A stretch of 6,826 bases of DNA from an uncultured Desulfobulbaceae bacterium (GTDB lineage: Bacteria; Desulfobacterota; Desulfobulbia; Desulfobulbales; BM004), in contig CAMYJP010000111.1 in the NCBI GenBank assembly GCA_947258675.1, forward strand, positions 1 through 6,826, in the 5' to 3' direction. Shown here one piece after another: positions 1 through 6,490 of the stretch. Made by a program: the position numbers and the translations under genes. The notes below the pieces were generated by a model. It was given only the letters and a program-made list of their open reading frames with translations. It was not told the origin of the DNA and ran no database searches. The stretch's first letter is position 1. Every line of letters starts with the position of its first letter.

Positions 1-916
1 CCTTCTGCAACGGTGGAACAGCCTGTTTTTTGCGGCTCATCATTCCATCAACCCACATAGACTGTCCTTCCACCTTACCGCCAAAAGCACCTTCAATAGT
101 GGCAGGATCATCGGAAACTACCAATAGATCAGTTCCTTCCTTTACGACATCAGTAAGCATAAAGAGAACTGAATGTCGGCCATCAGCTTTTACCTCGCCT
201 ACTGCATTGAAAAGATCATTACGGATATCCGCGACTTGATCGAGGGTAGCAAGTTCGATCTGGCCAATACCCACTTTTTTGCCATTCATATCGAAATCTT
301 TATAATCACGGAAAATGAGATCTTTGACAGAAACTCCTTCTACTGAAGATTTCGCCTTCAACATCTCCATAAATAATCCGTCTTGATCAGAAACTCCGGC
401 AACACCAAGCAAATCAACTACAGCAGCTTTGTCGGCATCTGTACATGTGGGCGATTTAAAATTAACTGTATCACTCAGGATAGCGCAAAGCATTGCACCG
501 GCAATATCTTTTGGCAAATCAATATTGTTGTTCTTGTACATTTCATGCAGCACTGTGCAAGTACATCCCACTGGCTGGTTGTAGAAAAAAATCGGGCTAT
601 TTGTTGTAATGTCACCAATTTTATGATGGTCAACAATTGCAACAACGTTAGCGTCGCCAATATTGGCGGGGGCCTGTCCGATATCACTGAAATCAACCAG
701 GGCGACATCTTTACCGGCTGCGTCGGTAAGCTCTTCAGGAGCGGTGAGGCCAAATTTGTCCAGTACAACTTTACTTTCGGGATTCAAGTTCGCGGCAGAA
801 ATCTGCATACAGGCAACAGCGTCGGTACCTGTTGCTTTCAAATAATTTGCATAGGCGATGGCGGCAGCAACAGAATCGGTATCAGGGTTGGAATGACCAA
901 CAACACAAACAGACAT
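1..916 (-). CDS. ppaC: Family II (Mn/Co-dependent) inorganic pyrophosphatase, C-terminus cut by window edge
   Basis: This cytoplasmic enzyme hydrolyses pyrophosphate to two phosphates, pulling biosynthetic reactions (and, in sulfate reducers, sulfate activation) forward. 305 codons are visible with no stop; family members are usually about 305-312 residues, so only a few residues lie beyond the edge. The DHH-family metal ligands are all present and sit at nearly the same numbers as in the Bacillus enzyme: His8, Asp12 and Asp14 in the N-terminal GHSNPDTDS motif, Asp75, the DHH triad at 96-98, and Asp149 in ILSDT. The C-terminal substrate-binding motif SRKKQ is at 294-298. No CBS or DRTGG regulatory insert is present, so this is the simple, non-nucleotide-regulated form. 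The start at 916 is fixed by a perfect AGGAGG (930-925 on the minus strand) 8 nt upstream; another ATG 5 nt upstream is out of frame. It is transcribed away from the unknown membrane-protein gene at 1265. Confidence 0.96.
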   Translation of the reverse strand, partial: MSVCVVGHSNPDTDSVAAAIAYANYLKATGTDAVACMQISAANLNPESKVVLDKFGLTAPEELTDAAGKDVALVDFSDIGQAPANIGDANVVAIVDHHKIGDITTNSPIFFYNQPVGCTCTVLHEMYKNNNIDLPKDIAGAMLCAILSDTVNFKSPTCTDADKAAVVDLLGVAGVSDQDGLFMEMLKAKSSVEGVSVKDLIFRDYKDFDMNGKKVGIGQIELATLDQVADIRNDLFNAVGEVKADGRHSVLFMLTDVVKEGTDLLVVSDDPATIEGAFGGKVEGQSMWVDGMMSRKKQAVPPLQK

Positions 917-963
917 AGCATAATCCTCCTAAACTAAGTAATCATAATGGTTTAAATAAATAT

Positions 964-994
964 TGTATGGGCAAAATAAAAGATTTCCCATACA
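964..994. promoter_or_regulatory. 8-bp perfect inverted repeat upstream of ppaC
   Basis: TGTATGGG (964-971) and CCCATACA (987-994) are exact reverse complements separated by 15 AT-rich bases. The repeat begins 48 nt upstream of the ppaC start and overlaps the -10-like TACAAT on that strand. It could be an operator or a leader hairpin. No function can be assigned from sequence alone. Confidence 0.3.
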
Positions 995-1008
995 TAGCCA
1001 ATTTCACT

Positions 1009-1075
1009 TTGACTCTCATACTGAATAGTGATTCATTAACGGAAAGATAGTAGTGTTAAAGCAGGTGAGAGTCAA
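1009..1075. promoter_or_regulatory. 10-bp perfect inverted repeat with wide spacing
   Basis: TTGACTCTCA (1009-1018) and TGAGAGTCAA (1066-1075) are exact reverse complements separated by 47 nt. The left arm includes the TTGACT that resembles a -35 box. The arrangement suits two half-sites of a DNA-binding regulator or a long-range RNA hairpin. Neither arm has a U tract after it, so a terminator is unlikely. Confidence 0.35.
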
Positions 1076-1090
1076 GAAGAAAAAATCACT

Positions 1091-1103
1091 AACCTGTCAG
1101 GTT
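1091..1103. promoter_or_regulatory. 13-bp palindrome AACCTG-T-CAGGTT
   Basis: This perfect 6-1-6 palindrome lies about 160 bp upstream of the membrane-protein gene at 1265 and just downstream of the wider inverted repeat. Its size and symmetry fit a dimeric regulator site. The evidence is symmetry only, and a chance palindrome is possible. Confidence 0.25.
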
Positions 1104-1264
1104 TCATTTCTATTTGACGTACCCTCGAAACCGATATACATTATTCACATCTTTAACTTGTTTGAATCTACTGGGAAATTACATACGCAAACCGACGAAG
1201 AGATATCATTTCGAAGGGATTGCGAATGTAAACTGAATCAGATTGTAATGGACTAGTAATATAT

Positions 1265-2203
1265 ATGGCTAACAGTAACGAATTAAAAAAATCAAAAGCC
1301 CCTGTCTTCTTCTGGATCCTGTGTCTTGCAGCTATAATGGTCGGAGCCTTTTTTCTATTTCAAGATGAACTTAAGAATAAATTCTCTCAAATCCCAAGGG
1401 GTAAAGAACAGCTGGCCTGGGAAAAAAAAATAACGACCCTTGAACAGGAAATCGCCACCAAAGAGGATGAGAGCGAACCTGTAACAAAAGCATCACCAAA
1501 TTTAACGGAACCAGAACCTTTCTCACCCGAATTTTCAGAACCGAAGATACAAATCCCTGAATCACCAAGTGAAGCTGAATTGTTGGCCGATGAACTTCTG
1601 GCTTTTTTAAATCATCTGGATAGTAAAAATTATTTCCATACAAATCAGTATAAAGAAAAGAGTTTAGCTCACTTTAAGGCAGTTTTGAGCAAACTTTTTG
1701 CAAATCCACCGATAATAACCAGAGAGGTTGACGACCTGTTTAATATCATGAATAATATGGCTCATTTCTTCCGGGTGCTCGGCAAAAAAGAAATAGTACT
1801 CCTCAAAGATATACTTGAGCAGGAAGATGAAAATATTGAAAGATTGCTGGCACTTTTCTACCGATGGAGTGAAATCGGTGATCAGGTTAAAGAAAAAAAT
1901 CCTGACATCAGCCTGCCTTTAAAAGATTTATATGAGTATGCTGGTTTTTTTCTTAATACTTTAGGTGGCCAGGCCTATCTGTTTAGGCGCGAATCTCACA
2001 TCCGTATGCTTACCAAGTATTATGCAATTCTTATTCTCGACAGGGCAAACACACAAAATATCAATAAACACGGAATTGATATTCGATTCCCAATTAATTC
2101 TCTTATTGATGAAATGGAAGCCTCAACAATACTGACTAAACGGGACAAATATCTTGACAGGCTGCTTGCCTTGCAATTGCAGTATCAGATAGGGTATCGT
2201 TAA
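1265..2203 (+). CDS. Uncharacterised single-pass membrane protein with coiled coil and helical C-terminal domain
   Basis: I do not recognise this 312-residue protein. It begins with a short Lys-rich segment (residues 8-11, KKSK), followed by one hydrophobic helix at about 13-32. By the positive-inside rule this predicts a cytoplasmic N-terminus and a periplasmic remainder. Residues 46-68 look like a charged coiled coil, 70-102 form a Pro/Glu/Ser-rich linker, and 103-312 are an amphipathic helical domain rich in Leu, Phe and Tyr with no visible catalytic motif. Cys20 lies within the membrane helix without a lipobox context, so it is probably not a lipoprotein. The ATG at 1265 is preferred because an in-frame stop lies at 1229-1231 and the membrane helix starts soon after. 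There is no Shine-Dalgarno sequence, so initiation may be weak. It is transcribed alone, divergent from ppaC and convergent with the gene at 2294-3010, leaving 90 bp between stops with no clear terminator. The product could be a scaffold or envelope protein, but that is a guess. Confidence 0.85.
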   Translation: MANSNELKKSKAPVFFWILCLAAIMVGAFFLFQDELKNKFSQIPRGKEQLAWEKKITTLEQEIATKEDESEPVTKASPNLTEPEPFSPEFSEPKIQIPESPSEAELLADELLAFLNHLDSKNYFHTNQYKEKSLAHFKAVLSKLFANPPIITREVDDLFNIMNNMAHFFRVLGKKEIVLLKDILEQEDENIERLLALFYRWSEIGDQVKEKNPDISLPLKDLYEYAGFFLNTLGGQAYLFRRESHIRMLTKYYAILILDRANTQNINKHGIDIRFPINSLIDEMEASTILTKRDKYLDRLLALQLQYQIGYR

Positions 2204-2293
2204 GCCGCAGGTACCAGTTTGAAATATCCCAAGAAACGTCCCAAAAAATCCTGCCCGAATAATTCAGTGTGCGGAATTCCTGTAACCCGAAAG

Positions 2294-3010
2294 TTATCTG
2301 CGATCCCCCAAGAGATACAGAAGACTTAGAAAAAGATTGATAAAGTCGAGATACAGGGTCAGCGCCCCCATGATGGCGCCTTTTCGTATTGCCGCTTCAC
2401 CGCCGTCCATAATTCCCATACCGCCCATTTTAGATATTCTCTGGACATCATAGGCAGTGAGACCGGTAAAAACCAAAACACCTAATGCCGAGATCACCCA
2501 GGACATCATTGAACTACCGAGGAACATGTTGACTACCGAGGCAATTATCAATCCAATAAGGCCCATGAATAGAAAAGAACCAAAACCGCTCAGATCCTTT
2601 TTGGTAACAATTCCATAGACTGACATGGCAAAAAACATGCCGGCAGCAATAAAAAAAGTAGACGTGATTGAAGTGCCAGTATAAGTAAGAAAAATAATAG
2701 AAAGAGTTACACCATTAAGACCTGAATACAATACAAAAAGCCCGGTAGCAGCTTGGGGTGAAAGTTTCTGAACCCGGGCGGAAAGATAAAATACCAACCC
2801 CAGTTCGCCGAGTATCAAACCAAAAAAGACAAGTTGATTGCCGAAAACAAACTGCAGCGCGGTTTCAGAATGAGCGACTGTGAAAGCTGTTATTGCAGTA
2901 AGCCCAAGCCCGATAGCCATCCAATTGAAAACTTTGGCCAGAAATATTGTCGAAGCCTCAGTTTTTGCCGGGGTAAAAACTTCTTCTCTATTTTTTATAT
3001 TGTTATACAT
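2294..3010 (-). CDS. Bax inhibitor-1/YccA family seven-helix membrane protein
   Basis: This 238-residue integral inner-membrane protein belongs to the BI-1 (TMBIM) family. The characterised Bacillus member YetJ is a pH-sensitive calcium leak channel, and E. coli YccA modulates the FtsH protease. Seven hydrophobic segments are visible at about residues 22-46, 55-77, 86-108, 113-134, 142-163, 169-188 and 210-235. The family's paired aspartates are present: Asp188 in TAYDVQ at the end of helix 6 and Asp222 in LYLDFINLF in helix 7. These correspond to the di-aspartyl pH sensor of YetJ (a family-based inference). Length and the short hydrophilic N-terminus are typical. The start is fixed by AGGAGG (3023-3018, minus strand) 7 nt before the ATG. 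It is a single gene, divergent from the CooC-like gene. The physiological ion or partner cannot be told from sequence. Confidence 0.93.
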   Translation of the reverse strand: MYNNIKNREEVFTPAKTEASTIFLAKVFNWMAIGLGLTAITAFTVAHSETALQFVFGNQLVFFGLILGELGLVFYLSARVQKLSPQAATGLFVLYSGLNGVTLSIIFLTYTGTSITSTFFIAAGMFFAMSVYGIVTKKDLSGFGSFLFMGLIGLIIASVVNMFLGSSMMSWVISALGVLVFTGLTAYDVQRISKMGGMGIMDGGEAAIRKGAIMGALTLYLDFINLFLSLLYLLGDRR

Positions 3011-3217
3011 CCTTTATCCTCCTAAAATTGCTAGACAGTAACTCAACTTATGAAATTATATCCTCTCATTATCGACATTGTTAAATTACATGGAAGTAAT
3101 TATTATTTATCGTGAGGAAAGCCTCAAAAACTTATATTGAATATGTTCAAAACACAAGGTAAGCATTAATTTCTAACATGCAACAAGCGAAATTATCAGC
3201 GACTATAGAGAAAAAAC
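3011..3217. promoter_or_regulatory. Divergent promoter region between the BI-1 gene and the CooC-like gene
   Basis: These 207 AT-rich bases must carry promoters in both directions, but I cannot point to a convincing -35/-10 pair. Small symmetric elements are present: AATTAC-6 nt-GTAATT (3084-3101), TGAGG-4 nt-CCTCA (3113-3126) and TTGAA-4 nt-TTCAA (3137-3150). Such short repeats occur by chance in AT-rich DNA, so each is weak evidence of an operator or hairpin. Confidence 0.4.
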
Positions 3218-3979
3218 ATGAAAATAGCAATCAGTGGAAAAGGCGGCGTCGGTAAGACCACTATTATGGCATTACTGGCTAACCAGTTTAAAAAAGTTGG
3301 AAAGGATGTTTTGCTCATTGATGCAGACCCCTCTCCTCAGATGGCGCAAACAATCGGATTTGAAGATGTCGAAAAAATAACCCCCATTGCAGAAATGACC
3401 TCTCTTCTTGTTGAACGGTCAGGTAAAACCCCTGGTTCTCCCTTTTACCAGATCAACCCGAAGGTGGATGATCTGCCTGAAAAATTTATGGTGGAGCATA
3501 ACGGAATAAGATTAATGGTGCTTGGTGCAATTCAAGTGGCTGACGGTGGGTGTGCCTGTCCAGAAAATACGGTTCTGCGTCGCCTTCTTACCAAACTTCT
3601 CCTCTCCCCTTCGCAGATAGTTCTTCTTGACATGGAAGCTGGGGTAGAACATTTGGGCAGGGGTACCATTGCTGGGATTGATCATCTGCTTATAGTGGTT
3701 ACACCTACTAGATCCAGTGTTCGTACCGCCCAGAAAATTAAAAAACTTGCAACAGAAGTACAAATCCCAAAAATATCTTTTGTTGGAAATCTTATTAAAG
3801 ACAAGACTGATGAAAAATTTCTTTCAGACGCACTGGAAGAAAACCCGGTTGGATATTTTGCTGATATTGCTGCTGTCAGAAAAGCGGAAAGAGATGGGCA
3901 AGCAATTACAAACAGTGCAGATGAAACAGGAGATGTGGTTGAAAAACTTGTCAGAAATTTATTACAGACACAAGTCTGA
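3218..3979 (+). CDS. cooC: CooC-family nickel-insertion ATPase (CODH maturation, MinD-like P-loop ATPase)
   Basis: CooC proteins are dimeric cytoplasmic ATPases that help load nickel into carbon monoxide dehydrogenase. This 253-residue protein has the deviant Walker A of the MinD/SIMIBI group, GKGGVGKTT at 7-15, and the following LIDADPSPQ (33-41) with the switch aspartates. The family-diagnostic CXC motif is Cys112-Ala-Cys114, the same numbering as the metal-binding pair of Carboxydothermus CooC1. DMEAGVEHLGRGT (138-150) is the CooC-type Walker B/switch II region, and VGNLIKDK (189-196) carries the Asn that contacts the nucleotide base in this superfamily. The length matches the family. The ATG at 3218 starts directly before the P-loop, as usual; it has only a weak purine-rich upstream stretch and no strong Shine-Dalgarno. 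No CODH, acetyl-CoA synthase or nickel transporter gene lies in the window, so its client enzyme must be encoded elsewhere. It converges on the PilB-like gene, with 67 bp between the stops. Another MinD-like metal-insertion role is the main alternative. Confidence 0.9.
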   Translation: MKIAISGKGGVGKTTIMALLANQFKKVGKDVLLIDADPSPQMAQTIGFEDVEKITPIAEMTSLLVERSGKTPGSPFYQINPKVDDLPEKFMVEHNGIRLMVLGAIQVADGGCACPENTVLRRLLTKLLLSPSQIVLLDMEAGVEHLGRGTIAGIDHLLIVVTPTRSSVRTAQKIKKLATEVQIPKISFVGNLIKDKTDEKFLSDALEENPVGYFADIAAVRKAERDGQAITNSADETGDVVEKLVRNLLQTQV

Positions 3980-4005
3980 AATGTTTGCTCCAGGTTGATA
4001 TCAGA

Positions 4006-4062
4006 AGCACAACAGACAGCCACCAGAATTGTCAGAGAGGAATAACTTACTTCTGTTGTGCT
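4006..4062. repeat. 11-bp inverted repeat spanning the convergent 3' ends of cooC and the pilB-like gene
   Basis: AGCACAACAGA (4006-4016) and TCTGTTGTGCT (4052-4062) are perfect reverse complements with a 35-nt loop. The right arm encodes the last residues of the PilB-like protein (about 747-751), and its stop codon lies inside the loop. The hairpin could protect or end transcripts from either side, but no U tract follows on either strand, so it is not a canonical rho-independent terminator. Confidence 0.45.
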
Positions 4063-6302
4063 GGCCGCTGGCTGGCAAGATTTATGATGATTTTATCCGA
4101 TTGGTGCAACCGTCCCACGATGCTTTTAAAGAGGTGTTTGGTGACATCAGGATGTTTTTCAATTATTTCAAAAACCTTATCCCCCGGGAATCTTTTGATG
4201 TTTGTTCGTCCTTTGGAAATGATGGTTGCAGATCTGACTTCCCCGGATATTGCGGACATCTCCCCGAAATAGACACCTGGTTGGACTATTTCAGCAATCT
4301 TTTTTCCTCCCTTGACAACATTTAGCTCTCCCTGAACAAGCTGGTAGAAATCAATATCCTTGTTTCCTTCCCGAATTATGATATCGCCATTTTCATATTT
4401 CTCAACATCAGGATTAACCAGATAGGCGGGCAGGCTTTCTTTGGTGATAACTGTTTTTTTCAACACTTCTTTAATGCTCATTAGCCCTTGTTTAACCTTC
4501 AAAAGACCTGCATCCCTCAAAGGTGTCATCCCCTCTTGGATCGCAATCTTCCGGAGTTGATCCTCAGGTAACTCAGCACTGATCGCCTTGCTGACTTCCT
4601 CTGTATTCTCCATTAATTCAAACAACCCTACCCTTCCTTTATGCCCACCGGCATTACAAAAGGAACACCCTCTGGCACGAAATGCCTTAAATTCATCGAC
4701 CTCATCTTCATTTACTCCGATACTGAGTAACATATTCCTATCCAGGTTCTCCTCCGGAGCCTTGCATTTAAAGCAAAGCCGTCTTGCCAGGCGCTGAGAA
4801 AGCACCATAGATACAGAAGAAGCCAACATATAAGGGGGAATGCCTATTTCAACAAGCCTGCCGATAGTCGAAGGGCTGTCATTAGTATGCAGGGTGCTGA
4901 GGACAAGATGCCCTGTCATTGCAGCTTTTATTGCAATTTCCGCAGTTTCCATATCACGGATTTCGCCAACCATAATTATATCTGGATCCTGCCGTAAAAA
5001 CGCTTTCAGAGCTGCGGCAAAGGTCATACCGACATCGGTTTGAACGTTTACCTGATTGATCCCTTTGAAATTAAACTCAACCGGATCTTCAGCAGTTAAT
5101 ATTTTAATATCCTCTTTATTTAATGAGTTGAGAATAGAATAAAGCGTGACAGTTTTGCCGCTACCAGTGGGGCCGGTAACCAGCAACATCCCCTGGGGTT
5201 TACTTATGCAGCGCTTCAAGGTGGTAAAGGTCGCATTCTCAAATCCGAGCTTTGTAAGATCTACATTCAAATTACTCTGGTCCAGAATACGTAGAACAAT
5301 CCCTTCGCCAAAGAGTGTCGGCAGAGAAGAAACACGGAAGTCCACTACCTTTTTCCTGCCGATTCTCATCTTGATTCTGCCGTCCTGAGGTACCCGCCTT
5401 TCGGTGATATCCAGATTTGAAAGAATCTTAATCCTGGAAACTAAAGCGTTTTTAATGGAAAGAGGCAGATTCATGGATTTAAAAAGTGACCCATCCGTTC
5501 GGTAGCGAACCTGCAGTGTTTTTTCAAAAGGTTCAATATGAATATCGCTTACACCGTCGGTGACGGCCTTTATTAAAATACCATTCACCAGTTTAATTAT
5601 TGGTGCATCGGAAAAAGAGTATTCGTCAAATTCTGAATCATCTATGTCAGAAGCTTCAACTTCCAATTCGTCGGCAGCTTCAGATGCCAAGGCGCCAAAG
5701 TCATCGATCTGCGTAATCGGTAATTCATCTTCAGTCTCTTCATCAGGAAAAAATGTTCTGTATTCCTCATCACTGATATTATAATGTTTTCTATAAGCCT
5801 CAATGATATCCTTTTCTGTGGAAACACAGACACTCAAACCCATCTTAATTTGGATTTGTAATGCCTCCACAGCCGAAGTATCAGTTGGTTCGGCCATGGT
5901 AACCTGCAAAGTTTTTGTCTGAGATGCGATCCGAAGAGGAAATGCCATATATTTTTTGGCTATCTCATAAGGAAGGACCTTAAGCGCCTCCTGATTAGGT
6001 GGCTCTTTTGAAATAACCACTGCGGTGAATCCATGCTGCCGACTTAATACATTTAGAACGGTTTCTTCTTCTATAAGACCGAGATGAACCAGGACTCTAC
6101 CAAGCCTGTCACTTGTTTTTTTCTGCTCTGCCAGGGCCGTATCCAACTGATTTTTGGTAATGTACCCTTCTTTACGGAGCATATCTCCGATCCTGAGTTT
6201 ACCCGCACCTGTCTGGTCTTTGACCGTTGCCGATAGGCTAGAATTTTTCTCAGCAGGAGATTTTGTTAGGGGAGGTTTTTTATTTGCCGTTTGAAGTGTC
6301 AT
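4047..6302 (-). CDS. pilB: PilB/GspE-family assembly ATPase with N-terminal MshEN and C-terminal cyclic-nucleotide-binding domain
   Basis: Hexameric cytoplasmic ATPase expected to power type IV pilus extension or type II secretion at the inner membrane. Domains of the 751-residue protein: a disordered N-terminus (1-36); an MshEN c-di-GMP-type motif pair, Arg37-Gln60 and Arg66-Gln89; the remaining N-domain to about 175; a very acidic linker (178-228); and the motor, with Walker A GPTGSGKT (377-384), Asp box AEDPVE (404-409), Walker B with Glu447 in MVGEIRD, and His box TGHLVLSTLHTND (464-476). The zinc tetracysteine is Cys510, 513, 546, 549. Phrases such as GINQVNV and NDSPSTI favour PilB over GspE. 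Residues about 625-745 form an extra Crp/PKA-like cyclic-nucleotide-binding domain with FGE (679-681) and RSAT (690-693). PilB is normally about 570 residues, and this appendage accounts for most of the excess. The ATG at 6302 is the first possible start (in-frame TAA at 6314-6312); there is no clear Shine-Dalgarno. No other pilus gene is in view, so pilus versus secretion is unresolved. Confidence 0.93.
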   Translation of the reverse strand: MTLQTANKKPPLTKSPAEKNSSLSATVKDQTGAGKLRIGDMLRKEGYITKNQLDTALAEQKKTSDRLGRVLVHLGLIEEETVLNVLSRQHGFTAVVISKEPPNQEALKVLPYEIAKKYMAFPLRIASQTKTLQVTMAEPTDTSAVEALQIQIKMGLSVCVSTEKDIIEAYRKHYNISDEEYRTFFPDEETEDELPITQIDDFGALASEAADELEVEASDIDDSEFDEYSFSDAPIIKLVNGILIKAVTDGVSDIHIEPFEKTLQVRYRTDGSLFKSMNLPLSIKNALVSRIKILSNLDITERRVPQDGRIKMRIGRKKVVDFRVSSLPTLFGEGIVLRILDQSNLNVDLTKLGFENATFTTLKRCISKPQGMLLVTGPTGSGKTVTLYSILNSLNKEDIKILTAEDPVEFNFKGINQVNVQTDVGMTFAAALKAFLRQDPDIIMVGEIRDMETAEIAIKAAMTGHLVLSTLHTNDSPSTIGRLVEIGIPPYMLASSVSMVLSQRLARRLCFKCKAPEENLDRNMLLSIGVNEDEVDEFKAFRARGCSFCNAGGHKGRVGLFELMENTEEVSKAISAELPEDQLRKIAIQEGMTPLRDAGLLKVKQGLMSIKEVLKKTVITKESLPAYLVNPDVEKYENGDIIIREGNKDIDFYQLVQGELNVVKGGKKIAEIVQPGVYFGEMSAISGEVRSATIISKGRTNIKRFPGDKVFEIIEKHPDVTKHLFKSIVGRLHQSDKIIINLASQRPAQQK

Positions 6303-6399
6303 TGAAAACAGTTACATATAAAAAGAGGTTGCAATATGTATTAGTATAATATTTGGCCTTATCGTCTAATAATGCTAAAAATCTAGGGAACTTGATCAC
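6303..6399 (-). promoter_or_regulatory. Probable promoter/leader region of the pilB-like gene
   Basis: This AT-rich stretch lies between the upstream minus-strand terminator and the pilB-like start, so the gene's own promoter should be here. A TATACT hexamer on the minus strand (6348-6343), about 40 nt before the ATG, is a plausible -10 box, but the -35 position has a poor match. I see no sigma-54 GG/GC signature and no riboswitch. Confidence 0.3.
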
Positions 6400-6450
6400 A
6401 AAAAAATAAGCGGATCAAAAGTGTTATCGGCACTTCTGATCCGCTTATTT
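6400..6450 (-). terminator. Strong rho-independent terminator, minus strand
   Basis: Arms 6404-6423 and 6431-6450 are 20 nt each with a 7-nt loop. Read on the minus strand they pair fully with a single G-U wobble, and the stem (core AAGCGGATC) runs into seven T residues (6406-6400). On the plus strand the same position is an A-C mismatch and the following T stretch is interrupted. It therefore most likely ends a minus-strand transcript from the right and insulates the pilB-like gene, about 100 nt downstream. Confidence 0.85.
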
Positions 6451-6490
6451 AATGAAAACTGACCAAGACTTTATTTCTTCAATATTACTT

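Larger units (their letters stand above)
917..1264. other. Divergent intergenic region with inverted repeats, no convincing gene
   Basis: This 348-bp AT-rich region separates ppaC from the plus-strand gene at 1265 and must hold both promoters. It contains three separate inverted repeats, listed individually. A TACAAT hexamer on the minus strand (967-962) resembles a -10 box for ppaC but has no good -35 partner. A TTGACT on the plus strand (1009-1014) resembles a -35 box but is followed only by weak -10 matches around 1032-1038. A 67-codon GTG-initiated reading frame (1053-1256) crosses the region but resembles nothing I know and is probably chance. Confidence 0.6.

Noticed and set aside
383..937. 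184-codon plus-strand ORF opposite ppaC
   Set aside because: It is antisense to a pyrophosphatase with every catalytic motif intact; its composition is an artefact of the opposite strand.
1283..1370. Lipoprotein signal at the N-terminus of the 1265 gene
   Set aside because: Cys20 is in the middle of the hydrophobic helix and is preceded by Trp-Ile-Leu, not a lipobox; a signal anchor fits better.
2204..2293. Terminator between the convergent genes at 2203 and 2294
   Set aside because: A minus-strand T run (GGATTTTTTGGG) and a 5-bp AATTC/GAATT repeat are present but are not arranged as a stem followed by a U tract.
3682..4023. 113-codon minus-strand ORF opposite the CooC-like gene
   Set aside because: It overlaps conserved CooC coding sequence and encodes a Ser/Thr-rich nonsense-like peptide.
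4029..4325. Plus-strand ORFs over the 3' end of the pilB-like gene
   Set aside because: They are shadows of the cyclic-nucleotide-binding domain coding sequence on the minus strand.
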